Shown here piece after piece: positions 1 through 8,628 of a stretch of DNA of 64,000 nt. This DNA comes from Saprospiraceae bacterium. GTDB taxonomy: Bacteria > Bacteroidota > Bacteroidia > Chitinophagales > Saprospiraceae. The DNA is taken from contig JAIPBL010000004.1 of assembly GCA_021739645.1 (NCBI GenBank), positions 99,549 to 163,548 on the forward strand. The letters run 5' to 3'. The notes under the pieces are model-generated. The model made no database searches. It was not told where the DNA came from and worked only from the letters and a program-made list of their open reading frames with translations. Position numbers and translations under genes: made by a program. The first letter of the stretch is position 1. Each line of letters begins with the position of its first letter.

Positions 1-248
1 CGGCGGCTGGGCTGTTTTTGTTGTTGGAAAAAGGAGCGGAAGGTATCTTCAACCTAGGTGGAGCTGAGTCGATTAGCAGGTACGATTTTGCGAAGCTGGC
101 TGCCGAATTTCATGATTTGCCTCAAGCAAAAATCATTCGAAAATCACAAAAGGACGTTGAAACTTCCGCATTTCGACCAGCCGATTTAACGCTAGACCTG
201 AGCAAGGCAAAGGATATCGGTTTTGTTCCCCAATCTCCCTGGAAATAG
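1..248 (+). CDS. RmlD-like sugar-nucleotide reductase, C-terminal part
   Basis: The frame is open from the left edge, so only about the last 82 residues are present. The motif FNLGGAESISRYDFAKLAA matches the C-terminal region of the RmlD_sub_bind (dTDP-4-dehydrorhamnose reductase) short-chain dehydrogenase family, where a conserved N-x-G-G-x-x-x-x-S-R-Y-E-F segment follows the substrate-binding loop. The catalytic YxxxK and the NAD-binding glycine motif would lie outside the window, so the exact substrate cannot be named. The gene converges on the next one with a gap of 33 bases. An extended sugar epimerase/reductase is the main alternative. Confidence 0.65.
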   Translation, partial: AAGLFLLLEKGAEGIFNLGGAESISRYDFAKLAAEFHDLPQAKIIRKSQKDVETSAFRPADLTLDLSKAKDIGFVPQSPWK

Positions 249-281
249 CCTACAAGTACAACAACACTGTCCAACTCCTGC

Positions 282-911
282 TTAAAAAATGTACATTCCT
301 TTAAAGGAGAGGAAGTAGCCAACCATGGAATCCAAGCTCTTTTCGTGTTTTGCATTATTGTAAAGCAAGTTGATGGAGCGGTTCCATCGGGCGCCGAGCG
401 CAAAATGTTTTGTAAGAAAAAAATCGGCACCAACGGTGATGCCGTAGTCGTTGTTGTTGAAATTTCCAACCTGGTCATCATGTTTGCTGCCTTCCGCAGT
501 GGCATCTATTAGGCGACTGAAGGTGAGGCCGCCCGTCACCTGCACTTTGTAGTAATCATCCTCTTCTTTGTACCAATCCTTGTAGGCCAGCATCACCGGG
601 ATTTCAACGTAGGTGAGCTTGATGTTCAGGTCTCCGTTAGGAAAAGCAAAGGCATTATTGTCGAAGCTGCCACGTTTAGAATAAAGCAGTTCAAGAATTA
701 AATCCATTTTATCCTTCAAAACGGTAACTGCACGGAGACCACCGTGCAGGCCAAGCCGATTATACCCCGCCGAGTCATCACCTTTGACCTGCGCCGCATT
801 GACACCGAGCACCAAACCAGCCTTGAAACGCTGCTGTGCTACCGTGTTTTCCTGAAATACCAAAATGGTTAGCAGAATAAATACCGTCGTCGTAAAAAGA
901 TTTTTCATCAT
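282..911 (-). CDS. Outer-membrane beta-barrel protein (PorT-like)
   Basis: A 209-residue protein with an N-terminal signal peptide (hydrophobic core about residues 5-20, probable cleavage after TVAQ). The rest alternates polar and aromatic/hydrophobic residues in strand-sized blocks, with GLVLGVN near the start and a C-terminal strand ending in phenylalanine (GMYIF). Both are typical of the small eight-stranded barrel families (OMP_b-brl) common in Bacteroidota. It should sit in the outer membrane. No enzyme motif is seen and no specific role can be given. The start could be either of two adjacent ATG codons (911 or 908). Confidence 0.7.
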   Translation of the reverse strand: MMKNLFTTTVFILLTILVFQENTVAQQRFKAGLVLGVNAAQVKGDDSAGYNRLGLHGGLRAVTVLKDKMDLILELLYSKRGSFDNNAFAFPNGDLNIKLTYVEIPVMLAYKDWYKEEDDYYKVQVTGGLTFSRLIDATAEGSKHDDQVGNFNNNDYGITVGADFFLTKHFALGARWNRSINLLYNNAKHEKSLDSMVGYFLSFKGMYIF

Positions 912-944
912 AAAATTAGATTTGAAAAGGGCGCTCGTTTAGGT

Positions 945-1715
945 TCACTCGCCAAACGTTGGAACCGACTTGCTTGTTTTTTCCAATACAAACTCTTGTC
1001 GGATGGCCAACATATTCCTGTCAATCCATTGCTTGGTTTCCATCACCAATTCATCCACGTTGTCGGACTTGATGGGTTGGCCATATCGGATTTTAACGAG
1101 CATTTCCTTTTTGCCAAAACAGCGGATAAAATGCGGGACAAACGTATCGTCACCCACCCACGCATCATCCAAATCAGCGTAATCAATGGCCATTGGCACA
1201 ATGCTGAATTCTTTTTTAGCCGCCAAGTTGAAACCGCCAGTTCGAAAATCAATTGTGGTTGGATTCAAATGCGTAGTGCCCTCAGGATAAACGAGCACAG
1301 AATAGCCCATTTCAAGCGATTCCTGCATGGCGTTAAGCGTGGCGGATCGACTCGATTTGCTTTCCCGTTTCACGAAGATGATGCCGGTAAGTTTTGCGCC
1401 ATAACCGATCAAAGGCCAACTGGCGAGTTCTGCTTTTACCACCGGTAGTGACCGAACCTCAGACATAATTAGAACTCCGTCCAAATATGAGCGGTGATTG
1501 CCAACAAAAATATGGGTACCACTGGGCGGCGCTCCGTGCTTTTCAATCCTGACACCCATTTTTTGGAGCACCCAACCCAACCAAATCTGGCTAACATCTA
1601 AAGCATGGTTTAAGTCCCGGCCCTTAAAAATACCTGGAACCACTACCCAAACGATGTGAAAAATGAGGCAACAAATCAACAAAGTCGCCCTATAAAATAT
1701 TCGAATCAACTTCAT
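945..1715 (-). CDS. 1-acylglycerol-3-phosphate acyltransferase family (PlsC)
   Basis: A 256-residue membrane-associated acyltransferase. The N terminus is a hydrophobic anchor (about residues 5-30). Motif I, NHRSYLDG, gives the catalytic H74-x4-D79 pair, and motif III, PEGTTH, contains E145-G146-T147, so all the residues needed to transfer an acyl group to a lyso-lipid hydroxyl are present. It lies about 100 bases downstream of, and in the same direction as, a GNAT fusion protein whose own PlsC-like domain has lost these residues. This suggests that the two act in one lipid pathway, for example ornithine- or glycine-lipid O-acylation. Ordinary lysophosphatidate acylation is the alternative. 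Confidence 0.85.
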   Translation of the reverse strand: MKLIRIFYRATLLICCLIFHIVWVVVPGIFKGRDLNHALDVSQIWLGWVLQKMGVRIEKHGAPPSGTHIFVGNHRSYLDGVLIMSEVRSLPVVKAELASWPLIGYGAKLTGIIFVKRESKSSRSATLNAMQESLEMGYSVLVYPEGTTHLNPTTIDFRTGGFNLAAKKEFSIVPMAIDYADLDDAWVGDDTFVPHFIRCFGKKEMLVKIRYGQPIKSDNVDELVMETKQWIDRNMLAIRQEFVLEKTSKSVPTFGE

Positions 1716-1816
1716 ACACTAAAAAATGAATCCGGTCAAAATGGTTAAAAAAGGGTGCAAAGCTATTCGTTTTCGGAATTTCCACGGTTTTGAAATCCGA
1801 CATTGACGATTCAATG

Positions 1817-3409
1817 TCACCCAACCTCCTTCCGCAAGGATTCAATCATCGCAATGGGAACATCGTTCAGGTCGAGGATGATAAACCCATCAAGCACATC
1901 GGAGAAGTTGGGATCCACATTGAAACTAATGAAACGGGCATTCAACTTGAGATACTGGCGAACCAGCACAGGCAGCCGAAAATGTTCTGGCTCAATGTCC
2001 TCGATGAGGTTGTCGAGTGCTTGAAGTTGGTCACCGAGGTTCTCAGCCAGCATTTCAATGTCCACTTTATCCACCTTGACCTTGAATGGCTTGCGGGGTT
2101 TCAGGAATAGCGCCAATTCATGGTTGAAGAAAAACTTTTTTATGTAGGCCACGATGACACCTCGGGAGAGGTTTGAGTAGTATTTACTGATGCTCACTGG
2201 GCCATACAAGTAACTAAACTGCGGATTTTTCAATAAAAAATATAGAATCCCTTTCCAAAGCAGGAACAACGGCAGCCGTTTTCGTTGGTACTGTGGCACA
2301 ATGTAGGAACGGCCCAATTCCACCGATTTTTTCATGTAAGGATGAAAGCCCTCTTTAATTTTGAAAAGGCTACTGATGTAAAAGCCCTCGGCACCGTAGC
2401 GTTCGAAGATTTCGTCACCAATGCCCATCCGGTAGCCGCCCGCAATTTGTTGTGCCTCTCGGTCCCAGAGAATGAGTTGGTGGTAGTACAGGTCATACTC
2501 ATCCAGGTCCAACGCCTTGCCAGTGCCCTCCCCTACTTCCCGGAATGTAAGCTCCCGAAGCCGTCCGATTTCTTTGATGGTATGTGGAATTTCAGTAGCC
2601 TCAACGACAAAGATGTCGTATTCGCCTTGCGAAGCAATCAATGATTTGAACTTCAAATGGCCAATTTCATTGATAATCATCTGATTGTCAATGGGTTTGG
2701 CAATAGGTTCTTCTTGTTCGGGCAACTTAAAAAAGTTGCGAAAGAAAAATGACTTGACCTCAAGTCCAGAACCCAATGCGAAGATTTTTGACTGAATGAA
2801 GCGTTTAAAATCCTTGGGTTTTTCAAACTTTTGCTGCTCCTCCACCGGAATTTGACTACCAACCCGCACCGTGATTTTGTGTGGTTCGCCACGCATCCAT
2901 TGTACGATTCGCCCGCCAATACTCGGCCTGATGAACCCTGGGAAGGAAGTCTTGAGGCGTACTGGCACGACGGGGATTTCTGCGTGCATGACAGACCGCA
3001 TCAGCCGGGTGAGGAATTGGTCCCGAACAGGGGTGTCGAGCGTGTTATCGGTAAAATGCAGGATGAGGCAGAGGGAATAGCCCCCTGACTTGGCTTTGTA
3101 CAGTTCTTTCAGAATAGCCCTCACGTATTCTTGCCATTGCACCAGGTAATAATTGAGGTGAATGACATGTGGGGTAAGGGCAGTGTCATTGGTATTCTGT
3201 CGCTCAATGAGTTTGAACGGTATGCCACTTCGGTTGAGCAGATGAATGAGCACCAATTCGTCCACATCTTCAAGCGCTTGGTTGACGATGAAAAGCGATG
3301 GCACCTTCACAACCATGTTTTTTAAGTCACGTGCATCAGCTTCGATTTGCACATTTTTTTTTCGGAGCGCCTCTTCAATCAAGATATTGTTGTCAAAATA
3401 TTCAGGCAT
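1817..3409 (-). CDS. PlsC-like/GNAT fusion, probable aminolipid N-acyltransferase
   Basis: A 530-residue protein with two parts. Residues about 30-200 can be laid along a PlsC fold: VNQALEDVD sits where NHxxxxD is expected and HFTDNT where PEGT is expected, so the catalytic histidine and the EGT triad are missing. Residues about 245-460 resemble the OlsB-like/hemolysin-type GNAT family (a DEYD-xxx-HQLILWD block, then GGYRMG, then ELGRSYIVPQYQ). Two-domain enzymes of the OlsF type make ornithine lipids, and related single-domain enzymes start glycine-lipid synthesis in Bacteroides. The most likely role here is N-acylation of an amino acid, with the intact PlsC downstream adding the second acyl chain. 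The substrate is not known. Confidence 0.6.
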   Translation of the reverse strand: MPEYFDNNILIEEALRKKNVQIEADARDLKNMVVKVPSLFIVNQALEDVDELVLIHLLNRSGIPFKLIERQNTNDTALTPHVIHLNYYLVQWQEYVRAILKELYKAKSGGYSLCLILHFTDNTLDTPVRDQFLTRLMRSVMHAEIPVVPVRLKTSFPGFIRPSIGGRIVQWMRGEPHKITVRVGSQIPVEEQQKFEKPKDFKRFIQSKIFALGSGLEVKSFFFRNFFKLPEQEEPIAKPIDNQMIINEIGHLKFKSLIASQGEYDIFVVEATEIPHTIKEIGRLRELTFREVGEGTGKALDLDEYDLYYHQLILWDREAQQIAGGYRMGIGDEIFERYGAEGFYISSLFKIKEGFHPYMKKSVELGRSYIVPQYQRKRLPLFLLWKGILYFLLKNPQFSYLYGPVSISKYYSNLSRGVIVAYIKKFFFNHELALFLKPRKPFKVKVDKVDIEMLAENLGDQLQALDNLIEDIEPEHFRLPVLVRQYLKLNARFISFNVDPNFSDVLDGFIILDLNDVPIAMIESLRKEVG

Positions 3410-3467
3410 AGTTGCTTTTTATTTGGCAAAAAAAAAAAATCCATTTCGTCAAAATTGCCCATTGCCT

Positions 3468-3507
3468 CAAAGTTAATTTCTGTGATTTGTTTTTAAGTTT
3501 AATTTTG
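3468..3507. promoter_or_regulatory. Possible divergent pair of -7 elements
   Basis: Between the two divergent genes, TAACTTTG is found on the minus strand (3475-3468) and TAATTTTG on the plus strand (3500-3507). Both fit the Bacteroidota -7 consensus TAnnTTTG, but neither has a well-spaced upstream TTG, so this is a weak call. Confidence 0.25.
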
Positions 3508-3528
3508 CCCAAATTCAAAATAAGAAAC

Positions 3529-4083
3529 ATGAAATTTAAACACTTCTTTACGATTATTTTACTCTTCGGCACTTTCATTTGTTTTGGCCAAAATCGGGTC
3601 ATGGACTTTGGAATAGAGGTGCAGGCCTACCCAACTGGCGTGATACCAGGGTTGCGTTTTGAAAAAAGCTTTTCCAAAAAAGACCTTTGGTCTGTCCGGG
3701 TTGGCTCTCAAATATTTGACCATGGCGACCAAGGCGAACATGAGAGCGAAAAGGGTTTTGGCTGGGGTGGCACTGCGGGCTACAAACACTATTTCAACCG
3801 ATACTTCAGGGGCCCAAGCTTGGCAGCCCGTGTGGATTACTGGCGCAATTCCGTCGATTGGGAATCCAAAGTTGACCTAGGTGGAATAAGTAAGGGAAAC
3901 TCTGAAATCCAGGTAATTCAACCAACTGTTGAATTTGGCTGGGCATTTTTGGTGGGTGAAAACATGGTAATCACGCCCACGGCAGCCTTTGGTTTTGAAA
4001 TAAATGTAAAAACCGTCGGTGAAAAAACCGGCGAAGGAGCAATCCTCCTAGTTGGATTGAATGCTGCTTATCGGATTCAATAA
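3529..4083 (+). CDS. Small secreted outer-membrane-type protein, unknown role
   Basis: A 184-residue protein starting at the ATG in front of KFKHFF. An upstream in-frame start at 3412 would add a lysine-rich leader and hide the signal peptide, so it is rejected. The signal peptide spans about residues 1-21 and ends in FICFGQ. The mature part is glycine- and aromatic-rich, with regular short hydrophobic strands (for example NMVITPTAAFGFEI) and a C-terminal AAYRIQ, which suggests a small beta-barrel or outer-membrane protein of the OmpW/OMP_b-brl kind. No named family can be assigned. It ends just before a shared terminator hairpin. Confidence 0.55.
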   Translation: MKFKHFFTIILLFGTFICFGQNRVMDFGIEVQAYPTGVIPGLRFEKSFSKKDLWSVRVGSQIFDHGDQGEHESEKGFGWGGTAGYKHYFNRYFRGPSLAARVDYWRNSVDWESKVDLGGISKGNSEIQVIQPTVEFGWAFLVGENMVITPTAAFGFEINVKTVGEKTGEGAILLVGLNAAYRIQ

Positions 4084-4090
4084 AATGGGC

Positions 4091-4123
4091 TAACTCAAGT
4101 TGTGGAAAACGCAACTTGAGTTA
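4091..4123. terminator. Bidirectional hairpin terminator
   Basis: A perfect 12-base stem (TAACTCAAGTTG at 4091-4102 paired with CAACTTGAGTTA at 4112-4123) with a 9-base loop lies between two convergent genes. Its right arm contains the stop codon of the minus-strand decarboxylase gene. Confidence 0.6.
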
Positions 4124-4774
4124 TTCGATTTTTGCGAGAACAGTTTCGCCATCAATGACTATTTGTCCAGTGGAAACGGTTGGTTTGGTGACCTCGGGCA
4201 AAATTAGACCGACTTGGCTGCCCAATTTTATCAACCCAATCACCTCCCCTGCTACAACGTCCTGTTGGGGTTCCACAAAATCCTCAATTCTCCTGGCTAC
4301 AAGGCCAGCAACTTGAATTACCTTGTAACGTAGGCCAGCTTTTGTTTCAAACAGCAGGTCGTTGCGCTCATTTTCAAGGCGCAGCCCAAAGCGATTGGTT
4401 TGAATCAACGCATTGTTGAAGCGGCCATGGACGTAGTTGTTTTGCAAAAAACGCCCGTCCATTGGTGCTCGCTGGTAATGAACGTTCGTCACGTCCATCT
4501 CGATAGCAATAAGCCAGCCGCTGGAATCAACGTCGGAGGTCATTACCTGAACTACGCCTGCGTCCTTCTCCCAAGCCAGCGAATCGGAAGTCCAATGCAG
4601 CACGGCCACCACTTCGCCATTGGCGGGGCTGACAAATGCTGAACTGTCAATCGGTGTATTACGGATAGGAAGCCGAAGGAACCAAAATTGGTAGTAGGCA
4701 ATCAGGACCATAACCAGAATCCCGGTGGCGAGAAACAGTTTGGTCAACAGTTTTTTTGAATTTATTTTCTTCAT
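4121..4774 (-). CDS. psd: Phosphatidylserine decarboxylase, short form
   Basis: A 217-residue member of the PS decarboxylase family, which converts phosphatidylserine to phosphatidylethanolamine at the membrane. One membrane segment (about residues 12-32) precedes the SPANGEV motif (family SPADG). MDVTNVHYQRAP contains H99 and R102 of the usual H-x-x-R-x-P site. GLIKLGSQV carries the G185-S186 pair at which the proenzyme cleaves itself to form the pyruvoyl group. The length is that of the short, archaeal-like psd class. The variants SPANG and YQR differ slightly from consensus, so the true substrate could be a related phospholipid head group. Confidence 0.75.
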   Translation of the reverse strand: MKKINSKKLLTKLFLATGILVMVLIAYYQFWFLRLPIRNTPIDSSAFVSPANGEVVAVLHWTSDSLAWEKDAGVVQVMTSDVDSSGWLIAIEMDVTNVHYQRAPMDGRFLQNNYVHGRFNNALIQTNRFGLRLENERNDLLFETKAGLRYKVIQVAGLVARRIEDFVEPQQDVVAGEVIGLIKLGSQVGLILPEVTKPTVSTGQIVIDGETVLAKIE

Positions 4775-4867
4775 TTTAATGTTTGAAAACGCTGTGCTGC
4801 AAAGAAAACCAGGTTACTTGGAACCAATCCAATCTGCGAGGTTTTATTAAAAAAACATTGAAGCACT

Positions 4868-4896
4868 TTGAAAAACTAAAAAAGCCAATATCTTTG
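4868..4896 (+). promoter_or_regulatory. tRNA-Phe promoter
   Basis: TTTG at 4867-4870 is followed after 18 bases by TATCTTTG (4889-4896), an exact match to the Bacteroidota sigma-A promoter pattern. Transcription would start near 4903, about 30 bases before the tRNA. Confidence 0.55.
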
Positions 4897-4931
4897 CGCT
4901 CGCTTTCAGCAAAAGGTTGAAAGATTGGCCA

Positions 4932-5004
4932 GGTGCGGTAGCTCAGTCGGTAGAGCAATGGACTGAAAATCCATGTGTCGGGGGTTCAAATCCCTCTCGC
5001 ACCA
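4932..5004 (+). tRNA. tRNA-Phe (GAA)
   Basis: A 73-base cloverleaf. The acceptor stem is GGTGCGG with TCGCACC (one G-T pair) and discriminator A at 5004. The D arm is GCTCAGTCGGTAGAGC, the anticodon arm ATGGACTGAAAATCCAT has GAA in the loop, and the T arm GGGGGTTCAAATCCCTC is canonical. CCA is not encoded, since the acceptor is followed by CTTC. It is a single isolated tRNA gene with its own promoter and terminator. Confidence 0.97.
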
Positions 5005-5009
5005 CTTCA

Positions 5010-5041
5010 AAACCCCTTTTGAGTTCGCTCGGAAGGGGTTT
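5010..5041 (+). terminator. tRNA-Phe terminator
   Basis: AAACCCCTT (5010-5018) pairs with AAGGGGTTT (5033-5041) and is followed by a T-rich run. It stands directly behind the tRNA and in front of the convergent fmt gene, so it may serve both strands. Confidence 0.6.
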
Positions 5042-5065
5042 ACTTTTTTATCTGCTTTTCTTTTC

Positions 5066-6034
5066 TCAAGATTTTAAGCCGTTCAGAAAATCCACCGCTG
5101 TAAGCCGCTTCCGGCCTTGCAATTGCAGCTCCAGCAAATGGACAAAACCATCGGCAGTAGCTACTTTCAAGCGCTTTTTGCCATCGGTCACAAATTGGCC
5201 AATTGGAAAACTATGCGAAACCGCCTCTTTTTGAGTCCTGAAAACCTTCAGCTCAACACCCTGTACCTTTTCCCAACTGCCCGGATGCCAGGGCGTTCCG
5301 TCTTCGAGTGTGAGCGGCATGGCCACTATTTTCCAAGCGCCGGGAAAAGGACTCAGCCCCCGCACAAAATTGTGGACTTCTGAGGCTGATTTCCCAAAAT
5401 CAATCTCACAGGTCTCATGGAAAATCTTTGGGGCATGGCAGGCCTGAGCATCATCTTGCTTCTGCAAAACATAATCCTCTTTCCCGATAGCCTGCACGGT
5501 TTTAAGTACCAAGCCAGCGCCAAGTTGCATCATCCGGTCGTGGACTTCCCCTGCCGTTTCATCCTCGCCGATGGGCATTTTTTCCTGAAAAAGCAGGTCG
5601 CCCGTGTCAATTTCATGGCGCAGAAAAAAAGTAGTGACGCCAGTTTCCTGCTCTCCGTTGATGATCGCCCAGTTGATGGGCGCAGCGCCCCGATACTTCG
5701 GCAGCAGCGAACCGTGCAAGTTGAAAGTCCCGATTTTGGGCATTGTCCACACCGCCTCCGGCAGCATACGGAACGCCACAACGACCTGTAAATCAGCTTG
5801 GTAGCTTCGCAATTGTTCCAAAAAATCCGGCGAACGGAGTTTCTCCGGTTGCAGCACGGGAATGCCACGGCTAACGGCACATTTTTTCACCGCCGACTCC
5901 AGCAGCGTCTTGCCACCCCGTCCGCCGAGCTTGTCGGTGGCCGTGATGACGGCCACAACATCGTAGCCATTGTCCAGTAAGATTTCGAGGGAAGGCACCG
6001 CAAAATCGGGCGTGCCCATGAAGATGATTTTCAT
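5066..6034 (-). CDS. fmt: Methionyl-tRNA formyltransferase
   Basis: A 322-residue protein with a full-length Fmt architecture. It begins with the nucleotide-fold segment MKIIFMGTPDFAVPSLE. The formyl-THF signature region follows as FNLHGSLLPKYRGAAPINW, which contains the catalytic H and the SLLPxYRG motif, and then GVTTFFLRHEIDTGDLL. The C-terminal Formyl_trans_C domain that grips tRNA covers about residues 205-320 and ends in the typical Q-L-Q-G-R-K-R-L block. It formylates initiator Met-tRNA. It starts 8 bases after the stop of an upstream lipoprotein gene on the same strand. Confidence 0.97.
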   Translation of the reverse strand: MKIIFMGTPDFAVPSLEILLDNGYDVVAVITATDKLGGRGGKTLLESAVKKCAVSRGIPVLQPEKLRSPDFLEQLRSYQADLQVVVAFRMLPEAVWTMPKIGTFNLHGSLLPKYRGAAPINWAIINGEQETGVTTFFLRHEIDTGDLLFQEKMPIGEDETAGEVHDRMMQLGAGLVLKTVQAIGKEDYVLQKQDDAQACHAPKIFHETCEIDFGKSASEVHNFVRGLSPFPGAWKIVAMPLTLEDGTPWHPGSWEKVQGVELKVFRTQKEAVSHSFPIGQFVTDGKKRLKVATADGFVHLLELQLQGRKRLTAVDFLNGLKS

Positions 6035-6042
6035 GTTGACGA

Positions 6043-6402
6043 TTATTCCTTTTTCAAAAGCAGTTTTTCGGAAATGCCGCCCCTGTTCATGTCAAAAGCA
6101 AGTGAGTCGGCAGTCAGTTTGATGATTTTCACCATGATTTCTTGCTGGCCTTCGGCATGAGTGTAAAGCTTGTCGCCATCCACCCGAAAGCTGCCAGCTT
6201 CCTCCCTAGCTCCCAAAACGGCCTTGTAATTGTTGTCGGTAAACGTGAATTTCACGCCAGCCGCATCCCGTCCATCTGGCTTGTTTTCAACCGTCCACTG
6301 AACGCCCTGCCAGCTCCCTTGAAGCGCCTGCTGATAACCCAGGTCTTTGGCGCAGCCAGCTAGTAAAAGCAATCCGAGGGCAAAAATGTTTAGATATTTC
6401 AT
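6043..6402 (-). CDS. Small lipoprotein, lipocalin-like domain
   Basis: A 119-residue protein with a lipoprotein signal (MKYLNIFALGLLLLAGC, lipobox LAGC). The mature part starts with a G-S-W-Q-G motif and shows short beta-strand blocks (KFTFTDNNYKAVLG, GSFRVDGDKLYTH, VKIIKLTADSLAF), the layout of the lipocalin-like families found in Bacteroidota lipoproteins. A role in binding a small hydrophobic ligand is possible but not shown. It lies 8 bases upstream of fmt and is probably co-transcribed with it. Confidence 0.55.
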   Translation of the reverse strand: MKYLNIFALGLLLLAGCAKDLGYQQALQGSWQGVQWTVENKPDGRDAAGVKFTFTDNNYKAVLGAREEAGSFRVDGDKLYTHAEGQQEIMVKIIKLTADSLAFDMNRGGISEKLLLKKE

Positions 6403-6632
6403 TGGTGAAATAGTTTTGTAAAAATGAATTCAGCACTTGAAAATTCAATAAAGCAACATTAGCGCAATTCTAGCGAATCGAAGCAAATTGAGGCCAGTTT
6501 TCAAATTTTTACCAAAAAAAGACTTTGTTACGAAGGCTTGCGAAAACAAAACCCTGATAAGTTCGCTTACAATGAGCCAATTTCTATTTCGCAATAAGAC
6601 CTTTTTCCTTGCTTTAGCCTTTCTTTGTACCG

Positions 6633-8624
6633 ATGAAAAATCTGTTGATTCCAAGCCTGTTTCTATTGAATTTCTGGTCGGCCTTCGGCCAATGTGACCC
6701 TCATTTTGACCCGCCAAAAAGTAGCCGACCGACCAGCTACGTGATGGACGTGCAGTACGACCTACCCACGAAGTCGGTAAAGTCCACTGGGCAGGTGATT
6801 TTCAAAAACAATTCGCCAGTGCCGGTCACTGAACTCCAGTTTTACATGTACCTCAACTCGTTCAAAAACATGGGCAGCACCTTTCTCAAAGGCAGCGGCG
6901 GCAATATTTTTGACCAAAATATCGGGAGCCGAGGCGCAGATACTTGGGGCTGGATTCGGGTAGATGATATTGCGGAGCAAAACGGTGCAAACCTCACGCA
7001 ATCAATGCGCTATATCCAATTGGATGACGGGAACGCTGAGGACCAATCTGTACTTTCCGTGACGCTCCAACGGCCAGTACAGCCTGGTGAGACCGCCGTT
7101 TTTGATCTAAAATTTTCAGCGAAACTGCCAAAGCTCATCGCTCGTGCTGGGTGGAGCAAGGACGACTATGCCCTCTGGGTGCATTGGTTCCCGCAGTTGG
7201 GCGTTTGGGAAGAAAGCCCAGCGGGCGACTGGCGGTGGAACTGCCACCAGTTCTTCCGAACTACAGAGTTTTTCGGCGATTTCGGCACCTACGAGGTGAC
7301 CATCACTGCCCCTGACAAGCTCGTAATTGGCGCTTCCGGCTGCATGGTGAGCGAGGAAAAACTGGCCAACAACCTCGTCCGCCGCCGATACTTAGCGGAG
7401 GATGTAATTGATTTCGCTTGGGTGGCTTATCCTGGGTTCTTGGTTTTTGAGGATAAATGGCAGCACGTGAACATCCGGTTGCTCATTCCCCCAGAGCACG
7501 CCATGCACTCCTACCGGTTCATCACCGCTGTAAAACAGTCACTGGAATACATGACAGCGCATGTAGGCCCCTACCCTTTTTCCAGTATCACCATGGCCGA
7601 CCCGCCGTTTCACGGACTGCGAAGCGGCATGATGGAGTACCCGACATTCATCACGTTGGGTTCGTTTTACGGCTGGCCGAAAGGCATCCGCTCAGTGGAA
7701 TCGTTGGCGGTTCATGAGTTTGTCCACCAGTATTTTATGATGATGCTGGCCAGTAACGAGAAGGAGGAAGCTTGGCTGGACGAGGGTTTTGTGACTTACT
7801 ACGAAGACCGCATCATTGACCATTTTTATGGCAAAAAGACAGGTTACATTGACTTTCTTGGTTACAAAATGGGGAACCAAGAGCTAAGCCGGAACGAGTA
7901 CACTGGCATGAAAAACCAGAAGGAGGACTACGCAGACAAGCCCGGCTGGACCTTCGATGGGCGGCACAAAGGCATCGTTTATAGCAAAACCGCCACCATG
8001 CTCCAGACCCTGCAAGCCGTTTATGGCGACAAAGCGATGGATGAACTGATGCGCACCTATTTTGAGCGATGGAAGTTCAAGCACCCTCGGGGCAAGGACT
8101 TTTTTGAAGTGGCAAACGAATGGGCCGCCAAGTACCCAAGTAACCCATTTGGGACAAATTTGGATTGGCTCTTCAAGGGTGTCATTCAAGGTACAGATGT
8201 TTGCGACTACGCTGTTTCCGAGATATTCAATTTAGAAAATTACAGCCCCCACGGTCTTTTTGATGATGGAAAAGGGAATTTCATTTTCAAAAAAGGCGAG
8301 CCCACGGGTGATTTTACCAACTCAGTAACACTTCACCGTTTGGGTGAATTGATTTACCCGGTAGAAGTGGAAATCAGGTTTGAGGATGGTTCGGTAAAAA
8401 TGGAAAATTGGGACGGACAACTGCGTACCAAGATTTTCAGCTACCAAACCAAATCAAAAATCGAGTCCGTACACATTGACCCCCAGCAGAAAATCACGCT
8501 AGATATTGACCTGAACAACAACAGTATTTCGGTAAAACCGAAGGATTCGGTGCTGTGGAAATTCACGTTGAAGGCAGTATTCTGGATGCAAAATTTGATG
8601 CAGACCGTAAGTTTTTTGGTGTAG
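6633..8624 (+). CDS. M1 family zinc aminopeptidase
   Basis: A 663-residue secreted peptidase. The signal peptide spans about residues 1-19. The beta-sandwich N-terminal domain of the M1 family precedes the exopeptidase motif GMMEY (the G-x-M-E-N site of aminopeptidase N), and the zinc site is H361-E-F-V-H365 with the third ligand E384 exactly 18 residues later in WLDEGF. This is complete for catalysis, so N-terminal peptide trimming in the periplasm is expected. The C-terminal 130 residues are poorly conserved. The next gene begins 4 bases after the stop. Confidence 0.9.
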   Translation: MKNLLIPSLFLLNFWSAFGQCDPHFDPPKSSRPTSYVMDVQYDLPTKSVKSTGQVIFKNNSPVPVTELQFYMYLNSFKNMGSTFLKGSGGNIFDQNIGSRGADTWGWIRVDDIAEQNGANLTQSMRYIQLDDGNAEDQSVLSVTLQRPVQPGETAVFDLKFSAKLPKLIARAGWSKDDYALWVHWFPQLGVWEESPAGDWRWNCHQFFRTTEFFGDFGTYEVTITAPDKLVIGASGCMVSEEKLANNLVRRRYLAEDVIDFAWVAYPGFLVFEDKWQHVNIRLLIPPEHAMHSYRFITAVKQSLEYMTAHVGPYPFSSITMADPPFHGLRSGMMEYPTFITLGSFYGWPKGIRSVESLAVHEFVHQYFMMMLASNEKEEAWLDEGFVTYYEDRIIDHFYGKKTGYIDFLGYKMGNQELSRNEYTGMKNQKEDYADKPGWTFDGRHKGIVYSKTATMLQTLQAVYGDKAMDELMRTYFERWKFKHPRGKDFFEVANEWAAKYPSNPFGTNLDWLFKGVIQGTDVCDYAVSEIFNLENYSPHGLFDDGKGNFIFKKGEPTGDFTNSVTLHRLGELIYPVEVEIRFEDGSVKMENWDGQLRTKIFSYQTKSKIESVHIDPQQKITLDIDLNNNSISVKPKDSVLWKFTLKAVFWMQNLMQTVSFLV

Positions 8625-8628
8625 GAAC

